Assembly (NCBI GenBank): GCA_965220715.1 | Contig: OZ244843.1 | Span: forward strand, 1,240,001-1,304,000 | Source of the DNA: Bin5 sp965220715 | Lineage (GTDB): Bacteria > Chloroflexota > Anaerolineae > Caldilineales > Caldilineaceae | DNA: 64,000 bases | Direction of reading: 5' to 3' | Part shown: positions 9,700 through 18,319 of the stretch, in pieces | Position numbering within the stretch: the first letter of the stretch is position 1 | How the letters are laid out: every line of letters begins with the position of its first letter | Translations under genes and position numbers: made by a program | The notes under the pieces: model-generated | The model's database searches: none | Seen by the model: the letters and a program-made list of their open reading frames with translations, nothing else | What the model was told of the DNA's origin: nothing

Positions 9700-11304
9700 T
9701 CACGGCCTATACGTCTCCTCCGGACTTCGCGGCAACACCAGCGCCTCCGCCGAAATAAGCATCGCCGCCCCGCTCGCCGCCTGTTCCAGCGCCGCCTTCA
9801 CCACCAGCGTCGGGTCCACCACGCCCGCCTCCATCATATCGCGCACGCATCCCTGCCCAACCTCATAGCCGTACCCCGGCCCACGCTCGCGGCAAGCGTT
9901 AACAACCAGCGGCGGATGAGCATCCGAATTCGCCGCAATCGTCCCCACCGGCTCCTCCAACGCACGCGCCAGCGCCCGCATCGCCATCGCCTCCTCCGAA
10001 TGTCCCGTCGCAGCCGCCTCCACCGCCGGGACCGCCGCCAGATAGGCCGCGCCCCCGCCCGGCACTACGCCGCCCTCCAGTCCCACCTGCACAACCTTCA
10101 CCGCATGCGCCGCCCTCTCCACCAGCGCGTTGCGCTCGCTCTCCGTATACGCGCCCACGCGCAGCTCCCCCACCCCGCCCTGCAACCGGCCGATGCGCTC
10201 GCGCAACTGCTCTCTCTCCTCCCGCTCCTCGACCTGGCGCAGACGGCTGGCCAAGCTGTCGGTGTGCGCCTGCACGACCTGGCCATCTCCGCCGCCGCCG
10301 ACGATCGAGACATACTCCTCTGTGGCGACGATCCTGTCGGCCTGCCCAAGATCATCAACTGTGAGGCCCAGCGGGCTCATTCCGGCGACGTCGGTGATAA
10401 AGCTGGCACCGGTCAGCAGCGCAATGTCGCGCATCATATCCCGACGCAGGTCCTCGAACGGCTTGATCGTAGCCGCGTAAGTTGTAATCGGGCCGCGCGC
10501 GTTGTATGCGACCAGCGCATCGATCGCCTTCTCCCACATATTCTTGCAGATGATGAACAGCTTATCCCCGCCCGCCTGCGTCACCAGGTCAAGCAAATGC
10601 AGCACATGGCCCGCCTCCTCGAAATGGAAATCGGCCACCACCACATGCGGTTCGTCCAGCGCCGCAATGTGCCGGAAACGGTCGCTCAGCAGAAAACGCG
10701 ACACATACTCGCCGGGGAAGCGCGACCCCTCGCGAAAGCCGTATTCGTGGCCAAGCCCGTAGCCGGGCTGGATCAGGATGTTCCCATACGGCCCCAGCAC
10801 GTCGATCATCTCCGCCAGCAGCTGCGCCACCCGCGGATCATCGACAACCGCCCTCGCCACCCCCGCCACATGCTCCGGCTCCGTCAGCGGAATCGACAAC
10901 TCCTCAAGAGCGTTGGTTGCCGTCTGCACCCCCCGCTCCAGGCCGCGCTGCAGGTGAACCGGATCCGCGCCTGCCACCAGCAGACGGTGCAGTTCACGGG
11001 CAATGCCCCGCGCCAGCACCGCCGCCGTGACACTGCCGTCGCCAAAGCGGTCGCGCATATGCCAGACGATATGGCGCATCATCATCGCGCCCGCGTTCTC
11101 CACCCGGTCCGGCAGGTCCGTGATGCGGCGGGCTATCGTCGCGCCGTCGCTGAGATGTTCACACTCGGCCGAACCGATCCGCTGGCTGACGATATTTCCC
11201 CCGCGCGGGCCCAGCGTCAGCGCCAGCAGGCGCGCCAACGTATCAAAGCCGCGCTGCATCGGCTCGCGGCACTCGGGCCCGAACCGAATCGACGGTGTCG
11301 GCAT
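9700..11304 (-). CDS. Divergent GroEL-like chaperonin (HSP60 family) lacking the usual catalytic Asp
   Basis: A 534-residue protein aligning over its length with group I chaperonins: TLGPRGGN near 30-37, LSDGATIAR with Asp53 (equivalent to GroEL Asp52), GDGSVTAAVLARGI near 88-101, and VVPGGGAAYLA near 413-423. The GroEL stretch VEDALHAT, whose Asp398 drives ATP hydrolysis, reads VERAAHAV here, with Arg397 at that place and no Asp nearby. The Gly-Gly-Met tail is absent, and no groES gene is adjacent. The gene starts only three bases after the sugar permease stop, so it is probably the last gene of that operon. A specialised or ATPase-impaired paralogue seems likely; the true groEL would be elsewhere. 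Confidence 0.85.
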   Translation of the reverse strand: MPTPSIRFGPECREPMQRGFDTLARLLALTLGPRGGNIVSQRIGSAECEHLSDGATIARRITDLPDRVENAGAMMMRHIVWHMRDRFGDGSVTAAVLARGIARELHRLLVAGADPVHLQRGLERGVQTATNALEELSIPLTEPEHVAGVARAVVDDPRVAQLLAEMIDVLGPYGNILIQPGYGLGHEYGFREGSRFPGEYVSRFLLSDRFRHIAALDEPHVVVADFHFEEAGHVLHLLDLVTQAGGDKLFIICKNMWEKAIDALVAYNARGPITTYAATIKPFEDLRRDMMRDIALLTGASFITDVAGMSPLGLTVDDLGQADRIVATEEYVSIVGGGGDGQVVQAHTDSLASRLRQVEEREEREQLRERIGRLQGGVGELRVGAYTESERNALVERAAHAVKVVQVGLEGGVVPGGGAAYLAAVPAVEAAATGHSEEAMAMRALARALEEPVGTIAANSDAHPPLVVNACRERGPGYGYEVGQGCVRDMMEAGVVDPTLVVKAALEQAASGAAMLISAEALVLPRSPEETYRP

Positions 11305-11307
11305 GGC

Positions 11308-12195
11308 TCAGCCCTTCAGGGCGCCGAGCGTGATGCCGCTGACAAAGTAACGTTGCAGGAAGGGGTATACAACCAGAATGGGGATGACAGTGACCAGCGT
11401 CTGCGCCGCGCGCAGCGAGCGGTCAGAGTAGAGATTGAAATCTTCGGGGTTGCGCATGAACTCGTTCATGTCCATCCTGATGACCACGGAGCGCAAAAAC
11501 GTCTGCAACGGGATCAGGTCGCGGTCTGCGATCAGGATCATGCCGTCGAACCAGGCGTTCCAGTGGCCGACCGCGCCAAAAAGAGTCAGCGTCGCCAGCG
11601 CCGGGATCGAGATCGGCAGATACACGTGCAACAGGATCTGCCAATAGGTGGCGCCGTCAATGATCGAGGCCTCCTCAAGCTCCTTGGGCACGCGGCGGAA
11701 GAAGTTCATCATCAGAATGACGTTCCACAACGGCAGCGCCTGCGGGATGATCAGCGCCCACAGCGTGTTGAGCATACCCAGTTTGCGGATGATCAGAAAC
11801 CAGGGAATCAGGCCGCCGTTGAACAGATAAGCGAAGACTACCGCACCCATGATGAAGTTGCGGAACGGCATCTCCTCTTTGCTCTTCGACAACGGGAAGG
11901 AAATCAGAACGACCAGCGTCATCTGCAGCGTGGTCCCGATCACAGTGCGCATGACCGAGATCCAGAAAGCGTTGATGAAGACGCCGGCCGCCAGCACCTT
12001 CTCGTAGGTGATGGCCGTAGGGCGCACCGGCCACAGCGTTACCAGCCCGCCCGTCGCCGCCGCCCGGTCGCTGAACGAAAGCGCCAGCAGATGGATCAGC
12101 GGCACAATGCAGGAAAGCCCCAGAAACAGCAGGAAAAAATAGTTGAAGAGGTCAAACGCTCTTGACCAGATGCCCCTGTATTCGGACCTGTTCAT
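11308..12195 (-). CDS. Carbohydrate ABC transporter permease, LplC/YtcP type
   Basis: Permease of 295 residues with six hydrophobic segments and the ATPase-docking loop LEEASIIDGATYWQILLHVY followed by LP, typical of CUT1 sugar transporters of the LplC/YtcP branch (usual length about 290-300). The C-terminus PFLQRYFVSGITLGALKG is also characteristic of the branch. It would pair with the permease encoded at 12318-13268 and the binding protein at 13377-15173. No ATPase gene is in the cluster; such systems often share a general MsmK/UgpC-type ATPase encoded elsewhere. Confidence 0.9.
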   Translation of the reverse strand: MNRSEYRGIWSRAFDLFNYFFLLFLGLSCIVPLIHLLALSFSDRAAATGGLVTLWPVRPTAITYEKVLAAGVFINAFWISVMRTVIGTTLQMTLVVLISFPLSKSKEEMPFRNFIMGAVVFAYLFNGGLIPWFLIIRKLGMLNTLWALIIPQALPLWNVILMMNFFRRVPKELEEASIIDGATYWQILLHVYLPISIPALATLTLFGAVGHWNAWFDGMILIADRDLIPLQTFLRSVVIRMDMNEFMRNPEDFNLYSDRSLRAAQTLVTVIPILVVYPFLQRYFVSGITLGALKG

Positions 12196-12317
12196 CGCAA
12201 TTCCCTATCTAACCACTAACCACTAACCACTAACCACTGCAGTTCCGACCACTGACCACTGACCACTGACCACTGACCACTGCAGTTCCGACCACTGACC
12301 ACCGACACTGCCCTTAC
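12196..12317. repeat. Heptamer (ACCACTR) repeats between sugar permease genes
   Basis: The gap between the two sugar permease genes consists mainly of short runs of ACCACTA and ACCACTG heptamers, capped twice by GCAGTTCCG. The same heptamer family appears near 130-185, 13300-13375, 16005-16045, 38130-38160, 46927-47150 and 51180-51217. Confidence 0.85.
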
Positions 12318-13268
12318 CTAGTAAAGCTGATAGTCGGTGAAGCGGGAGATCAGCCGCAGACTGATCACGATCAGGATCAGGCCGAGCACCGAGCGCACCA
12401 AGCCCACCGCCGTCGCCAGGCTGAAACGCGCGCCCAACAGACCCTCGCGGTAGATCCACGTATCCAGAATATCACTCGTGGAATAGACGGCCGGGTTGTA
12501 GAGATTCAGTACCTGGTCAAAGCCGGCCGCATTGAAGAGCAGCCCAAAGTCCAGGCAGAGCACAAGCAGCAGCGTCGGCAGGATGCCGGGCAGGATGATA
12601 TAGAGGACGCGCTGGAAGCGGCCGGCCCCGTCGATCGCCGCCGCCTCCAGCAGCTGCGGGTCGATACTGGTCAGCGCCGCCAGGTAGAGGATCGTCCCCC
12701 AACCGACCTGTTGCCAGAGATGGCTGACGATCAGCGTAGGCACGAATGTGCGGTTGTTGCCCAGGAAAATGACCGGCTCGGTCGCGCCCATCCTCTGCAT
12801 CACTTGGTTGACCACGCCGCTTGAGCCCAGCATCTCCAGCATGATGCCGCCCAACACGATCCACGAGAGAAAGTACGGCAGGTAGACCAGGCTCTGCACG
12901 CTGCGCTTGAAGAATAATTTACGCACCTCATTGAGCAGCAGCGCCAGAACTACCGCACAGAACTGCAGCGTGATGATCTTCGAAGTGGCGATGACGATCG
13001 TGTTGCGAAAAATCTGCCAGAAGGAGGGGTTCTCCAGCATCAGCTGAAACTGTTTCAACCCCACCCAGGGCGACTTGTCAAAGCCCAGCGCCGGTTTGTA
13101 ATCCTGGAACGCGATCCGGATCCCGTACATCGGGTAATAGCTCAGCAGCACCAAATGAATCAGCGCCGGGATCACCATCACGTACAGCGGCCACAGCCGC
13201 GGCAGATAGCGGACAAACCTTGAGGCCTGATCCTTCAGATCATCAACAACCGGAGACAATGCTTGCAT
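12318..13268 (-). CDS. Carbohydrate ABC transporter permease, LplB/YteP type
   Basis: Permease of 316 residues, a normal LplB/YteP length. After a cytoplasmic N-terminus the first transmembrane helix is LWPLYVMVIPALIHLVLLSY (about 30-49), then AFQDYKPALG, a hallmark of this branch, and the docking loop LEAAAIDGAGRFQRVLYIIL near 227-246. It lies between the binding-protein gene upstream and its partner permease downstream, all on the minus strand, so the order is LplA-LplB-LplC. The probable substrate is an oligosaccharide or alginate/pectin-like fragment, judged only from the family. Confidence 0.9.
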   Translation of the reverse strand: MQALSPVVDDLKDQASRFVRYLPRLWPLYVMVIPALIHLVLLSYYPMYGIRIAFQDYKPALGFDKSPWVGLKQFQLMLENPSFWQIFRNTIVIATSKIITLQFCAVVLALLLNEVRKLFFKRSVQSLVYLPYFLSWIVLGGIMLEMLGSSGVVNQVMQRMGATEPVIFLGNNRTFVPTLIVSHLWQQVGWGTILYLAALTSIDPQLLEAAAIDGAGRFQRVLYIILPGILPTLLLVLCLDFGLLFNAAGFDQVLNLYNPAVYSTSDILDTWIYREGLLGARFSLATAVGLVRSVLGLILIVISLRLISRFTDYQLY

Positions 13269-13376
13269 AATAAAAAGCAGTGGATAGCGGGCACTACCCC
13301 ACTATCCACTAGTCACCATCCACTAATCACTGGCCGCAGAAGTTCTGACCACTGACCACTGACCACTGATCACTGC

Positions 13377-15173
13377 TCACTGCTTGTCCGCCCACCACTC
13401 GTTGATTTCCGCCAGGACTTCGTCGCCGCCCTGCGCCTTCCACGTCGTCACATACTCGTCGAAAGCGTCGACCGGTACCTGGCCGGTGATGATCGCAAAA
13501 TAAGTCTCATCGGTCAGCTTCTGCAGCGAGGTCCACTTCTCCTTCTGCAACTCCGTCGGCGCCGCGTTCCACTCGTTGCGGATCGTGTCCGCCAGCGAAT
13601 GCTCGGCCAGGAAGAGCCAGCCCTCGTCCTGCATCGTCTGCAGGCCGGTCGGGTCATCCAGCAGCAGCTCCATCATCGCGTCCCACTCCTCGCGCGGCAC
13701 CGTATCCTTATAGTTCAGCTTCCACTGGATACTGTTCATATTCGAGGTGGGGCTGATGTTGGCGCCACCGCGCGTAAAGATGATGCCGTACCCATGCGTG
13801 CCACCGGCAACAAGCTCAACCCTGTCCTCCCCCTCGACCCACTGGTAGTTGTGCCCCTCGAAGCCGTGATACCGCCGTTGCGGGCTCAGCACGATCTCGG
13901 CCTCGAAGTTCGCCTGCTTAAGGATCTTGTCGATGTGTTCAGAACCCTTGCGGAACGGGAAGACACCTGTGCGCAGCGGGCTGAAGTAGTTCTTGCCTTT
14001 GCGCACCGGACCTGCCGGCACGTCAATCCAGATCCAACTCGCGTTGGGATCATTGGCCATGCTGCCCATGCCCCCGCCGACGACACCGCCCCAGGGGTGT
14101 GTGTAGTTCATGCCGACGCGGTTGCCCTCGATCTCGGTGCGGTTCTCCTGGTAGCCCTTGGTGAAGAAGTCGGGGCTGATGATCTTCTTTTCATACCAGC
14201 GGCGGATTAAGGCCAGCGCATCTTTCAACGCCGGCTCAATGCCGTCGAAACGCAGACCGCCCTGCCCATCCTTCGTGAACGTACTCACGCTCGTGTACCA
14301 CGAGGGCAGCACGCCAAAGCCGCCAAATACCGGTCCCAGGCCGCCGTACCAGCTCTGCAGATCGCGTGAAGCCGCTATGGCCACGGTCGTTCCCGGCGGG
14401 CCGGCGCCCAGATCGTTGGTGACGAATGCCTCGCCCACCGCTTCCAACTCGTCCAGCGTCGTTGGCGGCTCCATGCCCACCTTCTCCAGCCAGTCTTCGC
14501 GGATGAAGAGGATCTGCTCATCCTGGCCGGCCTGGGCGATGCTGGGGAAGGCCATCTTGCGGCCATCCACCTCGGCGTAGGCCCACAACTGGTGATCGCC
14601 CCATTCCTGCGACTCTTTGACCCACTTCGGGTGGGCAGTCGCTTCATAGACATCCGTAATGTCCGCCACCAGGTCGCCCGCCACCATGTCCTGGAACATC
14701 GACAGCCCGATTCCCGGCATCAGGTCTGGAATATCGCCGGCAGCCATCGCCAGGTTCATCTTCTGGTCGCGCTCATCGCCTTGCACGTAGGTCCAGGGGA
14801 TTTCGTACTCGATGCCGAAGAGCGCCTTGATGTAGCGCAGACTGTTATTGTCATAGATGTCATCGTCGCCCTGGAAGCGCGTATCCGCGTCCGTGCGCGT
14901 GAACGAGGTGACCGTCGCCGGCGGATTCAGCGGCATCCCCTCGGGCAGGTCCGGCAACTCTGTCGTCCAGCCCTTCGCATGATCCGGCGAGCCGGGCATC
15001 ATCCCCAGCGGAGTCAGGATCTCCTCCGCCGTCATCCCGGTCATCGGCGCCGACTCAGCCACCGCCTCCTGCGCCGGCGCAGGTTCCGACGCGCAGCCGG
15101 CCAGCAAAACGCCGCCGCCAACAACAGCCGCCCCCTTCATAAATTCACGACGTGAAACTGAAGATTTCGCCAT
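13377..15173 (-). CDS. Sugar ABC transporter substrate-binding lipoprotein, LplA type (copy 1)
   Basis: Extracellular solute-binding protein of 598 residues. The N-terminus carries a twin-arginine signal SRREFMKGAAVVGGG followed by a lipobox LLAGC at about 22-26, so it is predicted to be exported folded by the Tat system and anchored through a lipid on Cys26. The mature part has WYEKKIISPDFFTKGYQENR and the LplA-type C-terminus. A strong GGAGGAA site lies just upstream of the ATG. It is the presumed ligand receptor for the two permeases downstream. A second copy with nearly the same sequence lies at 16051-17844. Confidence 0.92.
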   Translation of the reverse strand: MAKSSVSRREFMKGAAVVGGGVLLAGCASEPAPAQEAVAESAPMTGMTAEEILTPLGMMPGSPDHAKGWTTELPDLPEGMPLNPPATVTSFTRTDADTRFQGDDDIYDNNSLRYIKALFGIEYEIPWTYVQGDERDQKMNLAMAAGDIPDLMPGIGLSMFQDMVAGDLVADITDVYEATAHPKWVKESQEWGDHQLWAYAEVDGRKMAFPSIAQAGQDEQILFIREDWLEKVGMEPPTTLDELEAVGEAFVTNDLGAGPPGTTVAIAASRDLQSWYGGLGPVFGGFGVLPSWYTSVSTFTKDGQGGLRFDGIEPALKDALALIRRWYEKKIISPDFFTKGYQENRTEIEGNRVGMNYTHPWGGVVGGGMGSMANDPNASWIWIDVPAGPVRKGKNYFSPLRTGVFPFRKGSEHIDKILKQANFEAEIVLSPQRRYHGFEGHNYQWVEGEDRVELVAGGTHGYGIIFTRGGANISPTSNMNSIQWKLNYKDTVPREEWDAMMELLLDDPTGLQTMQDEGWLFLAEHSLADTIRNEWNAAPTELQKEKWTSLQKLTDETYFAIITGQVPVDAFDEYVTTWKAQGGDEVLAEINEWWADKQ

Positions 15174-16050
15174 AGTGCATTCCTCCTTCGGCGCAAAGCC
15201 GCTCTGTCTTCCGTAAAGCCCTATGTTGTTTGCAAATAGCGCAATGGTTGACGCCCGTGGATTGAGAACTGAGGTAGTTACGTTGCGAGTATAGCACAGT
15301 CAATGGCGGAGTCAAACATGGTATTTGGGGAGGGTGTCTCGCAGATGGGGCCACATGCTGTCTGTAGTTCAGCTTGCTCCTGGACGCCTGCGGGCGAGGA
15401 CGCCCTCCGGCGGCTCCGGCCCGCTAAGGCGGGCCTGCGCACCCTTCGCCGCTAAGGCGGCTCAGGGCTGTCGTCGGCAAACCCCCGCCGCCGCCAGGGG
15501 CTACGCCCTTTTTTGACGGTCGGGCCTACGGCCCTCCCTTGTGCGGGGGGACACCCCCCGCAACGCCCCCCTCTACACCATGCCACGTTGGCGCCGCGGC
15601 GCCGGCGTCGTGTCTATGCCGCTGATCGCTCACCCACGTCGTGCCGCCAAGCCGCCCGCCGCGACCACAGCAGGTTCAGGCCCTGCGCCAACCCAGCGCC
15701 CCCAATCAACACACACTCCGGCAGGGGCAGGCCTTGTGCCTGCCCTGCCCCCCAACCAACGGACAGTCGCCGCCATCGCCTGAAAGACTGCGTGCACAAA
15801 AAAAGTGGATAGCAGGCACTTCCCCACTATCCACCAACTAAGTTCACCGACGCTTACAACAACAACGATTTGCACGAGCAAAGAGCAACTGATCCATGAA
15901 GCCCCCGCAGTCACGCAAAGAAACCCCGCTAAGCCTTTGGTGTTCTTCGCGCCCCTTCGCGTGACTTCGCGGATCGACCGGTCTTGTCAATGAGTCCTAT
16001 TCACCAACCACTGACCACCGACCACCGACCACCGACCACTGCAGTTCTGA
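15174..16050. other. Repeat-rich gap between the two LplA-type genes
   Basis: No gene is supported here. From 15380 to 15470 lies a GC-rich element (CGCCCTCCGGCGGCTCCGG core) also found at 38030-38105; 15513-15585 holds a CGGTCGGGCC...CCCTCCC element also seen at 33408-33475 and 51219-51287; 15945-15975 has the TTCGCGCCCCTTCGCG core of the 112-bp array; and 16005-16045 holds ACCACCG/ACCACTG heptamers. The first 120 bases upstream of copy 1 resemble the region upstream of copy 2, so the leader was duplicated with the gene. Confidence 0.7.
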
Positions 16051-17844
16051 TCACTGCCTGTTCGCCCACCACTCGTTGATCTCAGCCAAAATCTCATCCC
16101 CACCCTGCGCCTTCCACCTCGTCACATACTCGTCGAACGCATCCACAGGCAACTGGCCCGTGATGATCCCGAAATAGGTCTCATCCGTCAGCTTTTGCAG
16201 CCCGCTCCACTTCTCCCTCTGCAGTTCGGTCGGCGCCGGGGTCCACTCGTTGGGGATTGTGTCCGCCAGCGAATGCTCCGCCAGAAACAGCCAGCCCTCG
16301 TTCTGCATCGTCTGCAGACCCGTCGGGTCGTCCAGCTTAAGCTCCATCATCGCGTCCCAATCCTCGCGCGGCACCGTCTCCTTGTAGTTGAGCTCCCACA
16401 GGATTTGCCTCATGTTCGAGGTCGGGCTGATATTGTAGCCGCCGCGGGTCCTGATAAGCCCGTATCCGTGCGTGCCGCCCGAGAGCGCCTCAACCCTGTC
16501 CTCCCCTTCGACCCACTGGTAGTTGTGGCCTTCAAATCCGTGATAGCGCAGTTCCGGGCTGAGCACGATCTCGGCCTCGTGATTCGCCTGCTTCAACACC
16601 TTGTCCACGTGTTCAAAGCCCTTACGGAAGGGGAAGACCGATTGCAGCAGCGGCCTGTAGAAATTCTTGCCCTTGCGCACCGGGCCTGCCGGCACATCGA
16701 TCCAGATCCAGCGAGCCTCAGGGTCGTTGGCCATGCTGCCCATTCCCCCGCCGACCACACCGCCCCAGGGATGCGTGTAGTTCATGCCCACGCGATTGCC
16801 CTCGATCTCGGTGCGGTTCTCCTGGTAACCCTTCGTGAAAAAGTCGGGACTAAGGATCCTCTTCTCGTACCAGCGCCGGATAAAGGCCAGCGCATCTTTC
16901 ATCGCCGGCTGGATACCGTCGAAACGCAGACCGCCCTGCCCATCCTTGGTGAAAGTACTTACCTCGGTGTACCAGGAGGGCAGCACGCCAAATCCGCCGA
17001 AGACCGGCCCCAGGCCGCCGTACCAGCTCTGCAGGTCGCGCGACGCCATCACACCAACCGTCGTTCCGGGCGGGCCCGCGCCCAAATCGTTCGTGACGAA
17101 AGCCTCGGCAACCGCCTCCATCTCGTCCAGCGTCGTCGGCGGCTCCATGCCGACCTTATCCAGCCAGTCCTCGCGGATGAATAGGATCTGCTCATTTTGG
17201 CCGGCCTGGGCAACCCTCGGGAACGCCAACTTGCGGCCGTCCACCTCGGCAAAGGCCCACAGCTGGTTATCGCCCCATGCCAGCGACTCTTTGACCCACT
17301 TCGGGTGCGCCGTCGCTTCGAAGACATCGGTAATGTCGGCCACCAGGTCGCCCGCTACCATGTCCTGGAATATCGACAGCCCGATTCCCGGCATAAATTC
17401 TGGAATATCCCCGGCCGCCAGCGCCAGGTTCATCTTCTGGTCGAGCTCTTCGCCTCGCACGTAGGTCCAGGGAATCTCATAATCGATCCCGAAGAGCGCC
17501 TTGTGATAGCGCAGACTGATATTGTCATAAATGTCATCGTCGCCCTGGAAGCGTGTATCCGCGTCCGTGCGTGTAAACGAAGTAACCGTCACCGGCGGCG
17601 ACAGCGGCATCCCCTCGGGCGGGTCCGGCAGCATCGTCGTCCACCCCTTGGCATGATCCGGCGAGCCGGGCATCATCCCCAGCGGCGTCAGGATCTCCTC
17701 CGCCGTCATCGCAGTCATCGGCGCCGACTCCGACACCGCCTCCGGCGCAGCCGCTTCAGGCGCACAGCCGGCCAGCAGCACCCCGCCGCCAACAACAGCC
17801 GCCCCCTTCATAAATTCACGACGCGAAACTGAAGATTTCGCCAT
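16051..17844 (-). CDS. Sugar ABC transporter substrate-binding lipoprotein, LplA type (copy 2)
   Basis: A 597-residue paralogue of the protein encoded at 13377-15173, collinear with it along its whole length and identical through most of the Tat signal and lipobox region. Differences cluster in surface segments (for example NFYRPLLQSVFPFRKGFEHV against the equivalent part of copy 1). Ribosome site and leader are shared with copy 1. It is in the same orientation and could be co-transcribed, but the 877-base repeat-filled gap makes separate transcription likely. The pair looks like a recent tandem duplication that may have widened ligand range for one pair of permeases. Confidence 0.92.
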   Translation of the reverse strand: MAKSSVSRREFMKGAAVVGGGVLLAGCAPEAAAPEAVSESAPMTAMTAEEILTPLGMMPGSPDHAKGWTTMLPDPPEGMPLSPPVTVTSFTRTDADTRFQGDDDIYDNISLRYHKALFGIDYEIPWTYVRGEELDQKMNLALAAGDIPEFMPGIGLSIFQDMVAGDLVADITDVFEATAHPKWVKESLAWGDNQLWAFAEVDGRKLAFPRVAQAGQNEQILFIREDWLDKVGMEPPTTLDEMEAVAEAFVTNDLGAGPPGTTVGVMASRDLQSWYGGLGPVFGGFGVLPSWYTEVSTFTKDGQGGLRFDGIQPAMKDALAFIRRWYEKRILSPDFFTKGYQENRTEIEGNRVGMNYTHPWGGVVGGGMGSMANDPEARWIWIDVPAGPVRKGKNFYRPLLQSVFPFRKGFEHVDKVLKQANHEAEIVLSPELRYHGFEGHNYQWVEGEDRVEALSGGTHGYGLIRTRGGYNISPTSNMRQILWELNYKETVPREDWDAMMELKLDDPTGLQTMQNEGWLFLAEHSLADTIPNEWTPAPTELQREKWSGLQKLTDETYFGIITGQLPVDAFDEYVTRWKAQGGDEILAEINEWWANRQ

Positions 17845-18319
17845 AGTGCGTTCCTCCTTCGGCGTAGAGCCGCTATGTCTTCTGTATTTGACTGTACTGT
17901 ATCAAACTATCGCGCTGGTTGAATCCGGTGGTCAAAACAGTGAGGCAACTACTGCGCGACTATAGCACGGCTCCCCAGCACCGTCAAACACAGTTCGCCC
18001 GGGGACTCTATCCCGACCAATCGGCCAGCCAATCTCGGAAATCCAGTCCGAGGATGGGCGTTTCGCAGAACAACCTGAGGACGCTCTCGGCCGTTGCCAG
18101 AGAGACTGCTTGCACAAAAAAAGGCGTTTACATTCCAGAATACAATTTTTGACAGGACAATGTCAGGAGAATCCCTCCGTCCTTCAATCTGAAGACACCT
18201 CAAAGGGCCCTATAGATACTATCGGCATACAGTTCGAGGTCCACATTTGTGAATGTTCTGGACCAACTCTTACATTGAGGATTCACACCTATTTGCGGGA
18301 AGGGAATTGCAGGTATACT
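17845..18319. other. Divergent intergenic region ahead of the AT-rich cassette
   Basis: It separates the minus-strand sugar operon from the plus-strand ATPase cassette. Composition shifts from GC-rich to AT-rich at about 18110. A perfect palindrome TGACA-N6-TGTCA lies at 18150-18165 and could be an operator for the cassette. An open frame continues upstream of the ATPase gene from 18110, but its codons do not look like coding sequence. Confidence 0.5.
18150..18165. promoter_or_regulatory. Palindrome TGACA-N6-TGTCA, possible operator
   Basis: The arms TGACA and TGTCA are perfect inverted repeats separated by GGACAA. The first arm overlaps a TTGACA hexamer at 18149-18154, so a bound repressor could block a -35 box for the downstream ATPase-PIN operon. 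No good -10 box was found at the standard distance, so this is tentative. Confidence 0.35.

Noticed and set aside
9541..12165. Long plus-strand open frame of 874 codons
   Set aside because: It begins in the 112-bp array and runs antisense through the GroEL-like and permease genes; its product is a low-complexity Arg/His/Pro-rich sequence.
18110..18319. N-terminal 70-codon extension of the AAA ATPase
   Set aside because: The extension does not resemble ATPase N-termini; similarity begins only after ATG 18320, close to GTG 18365.
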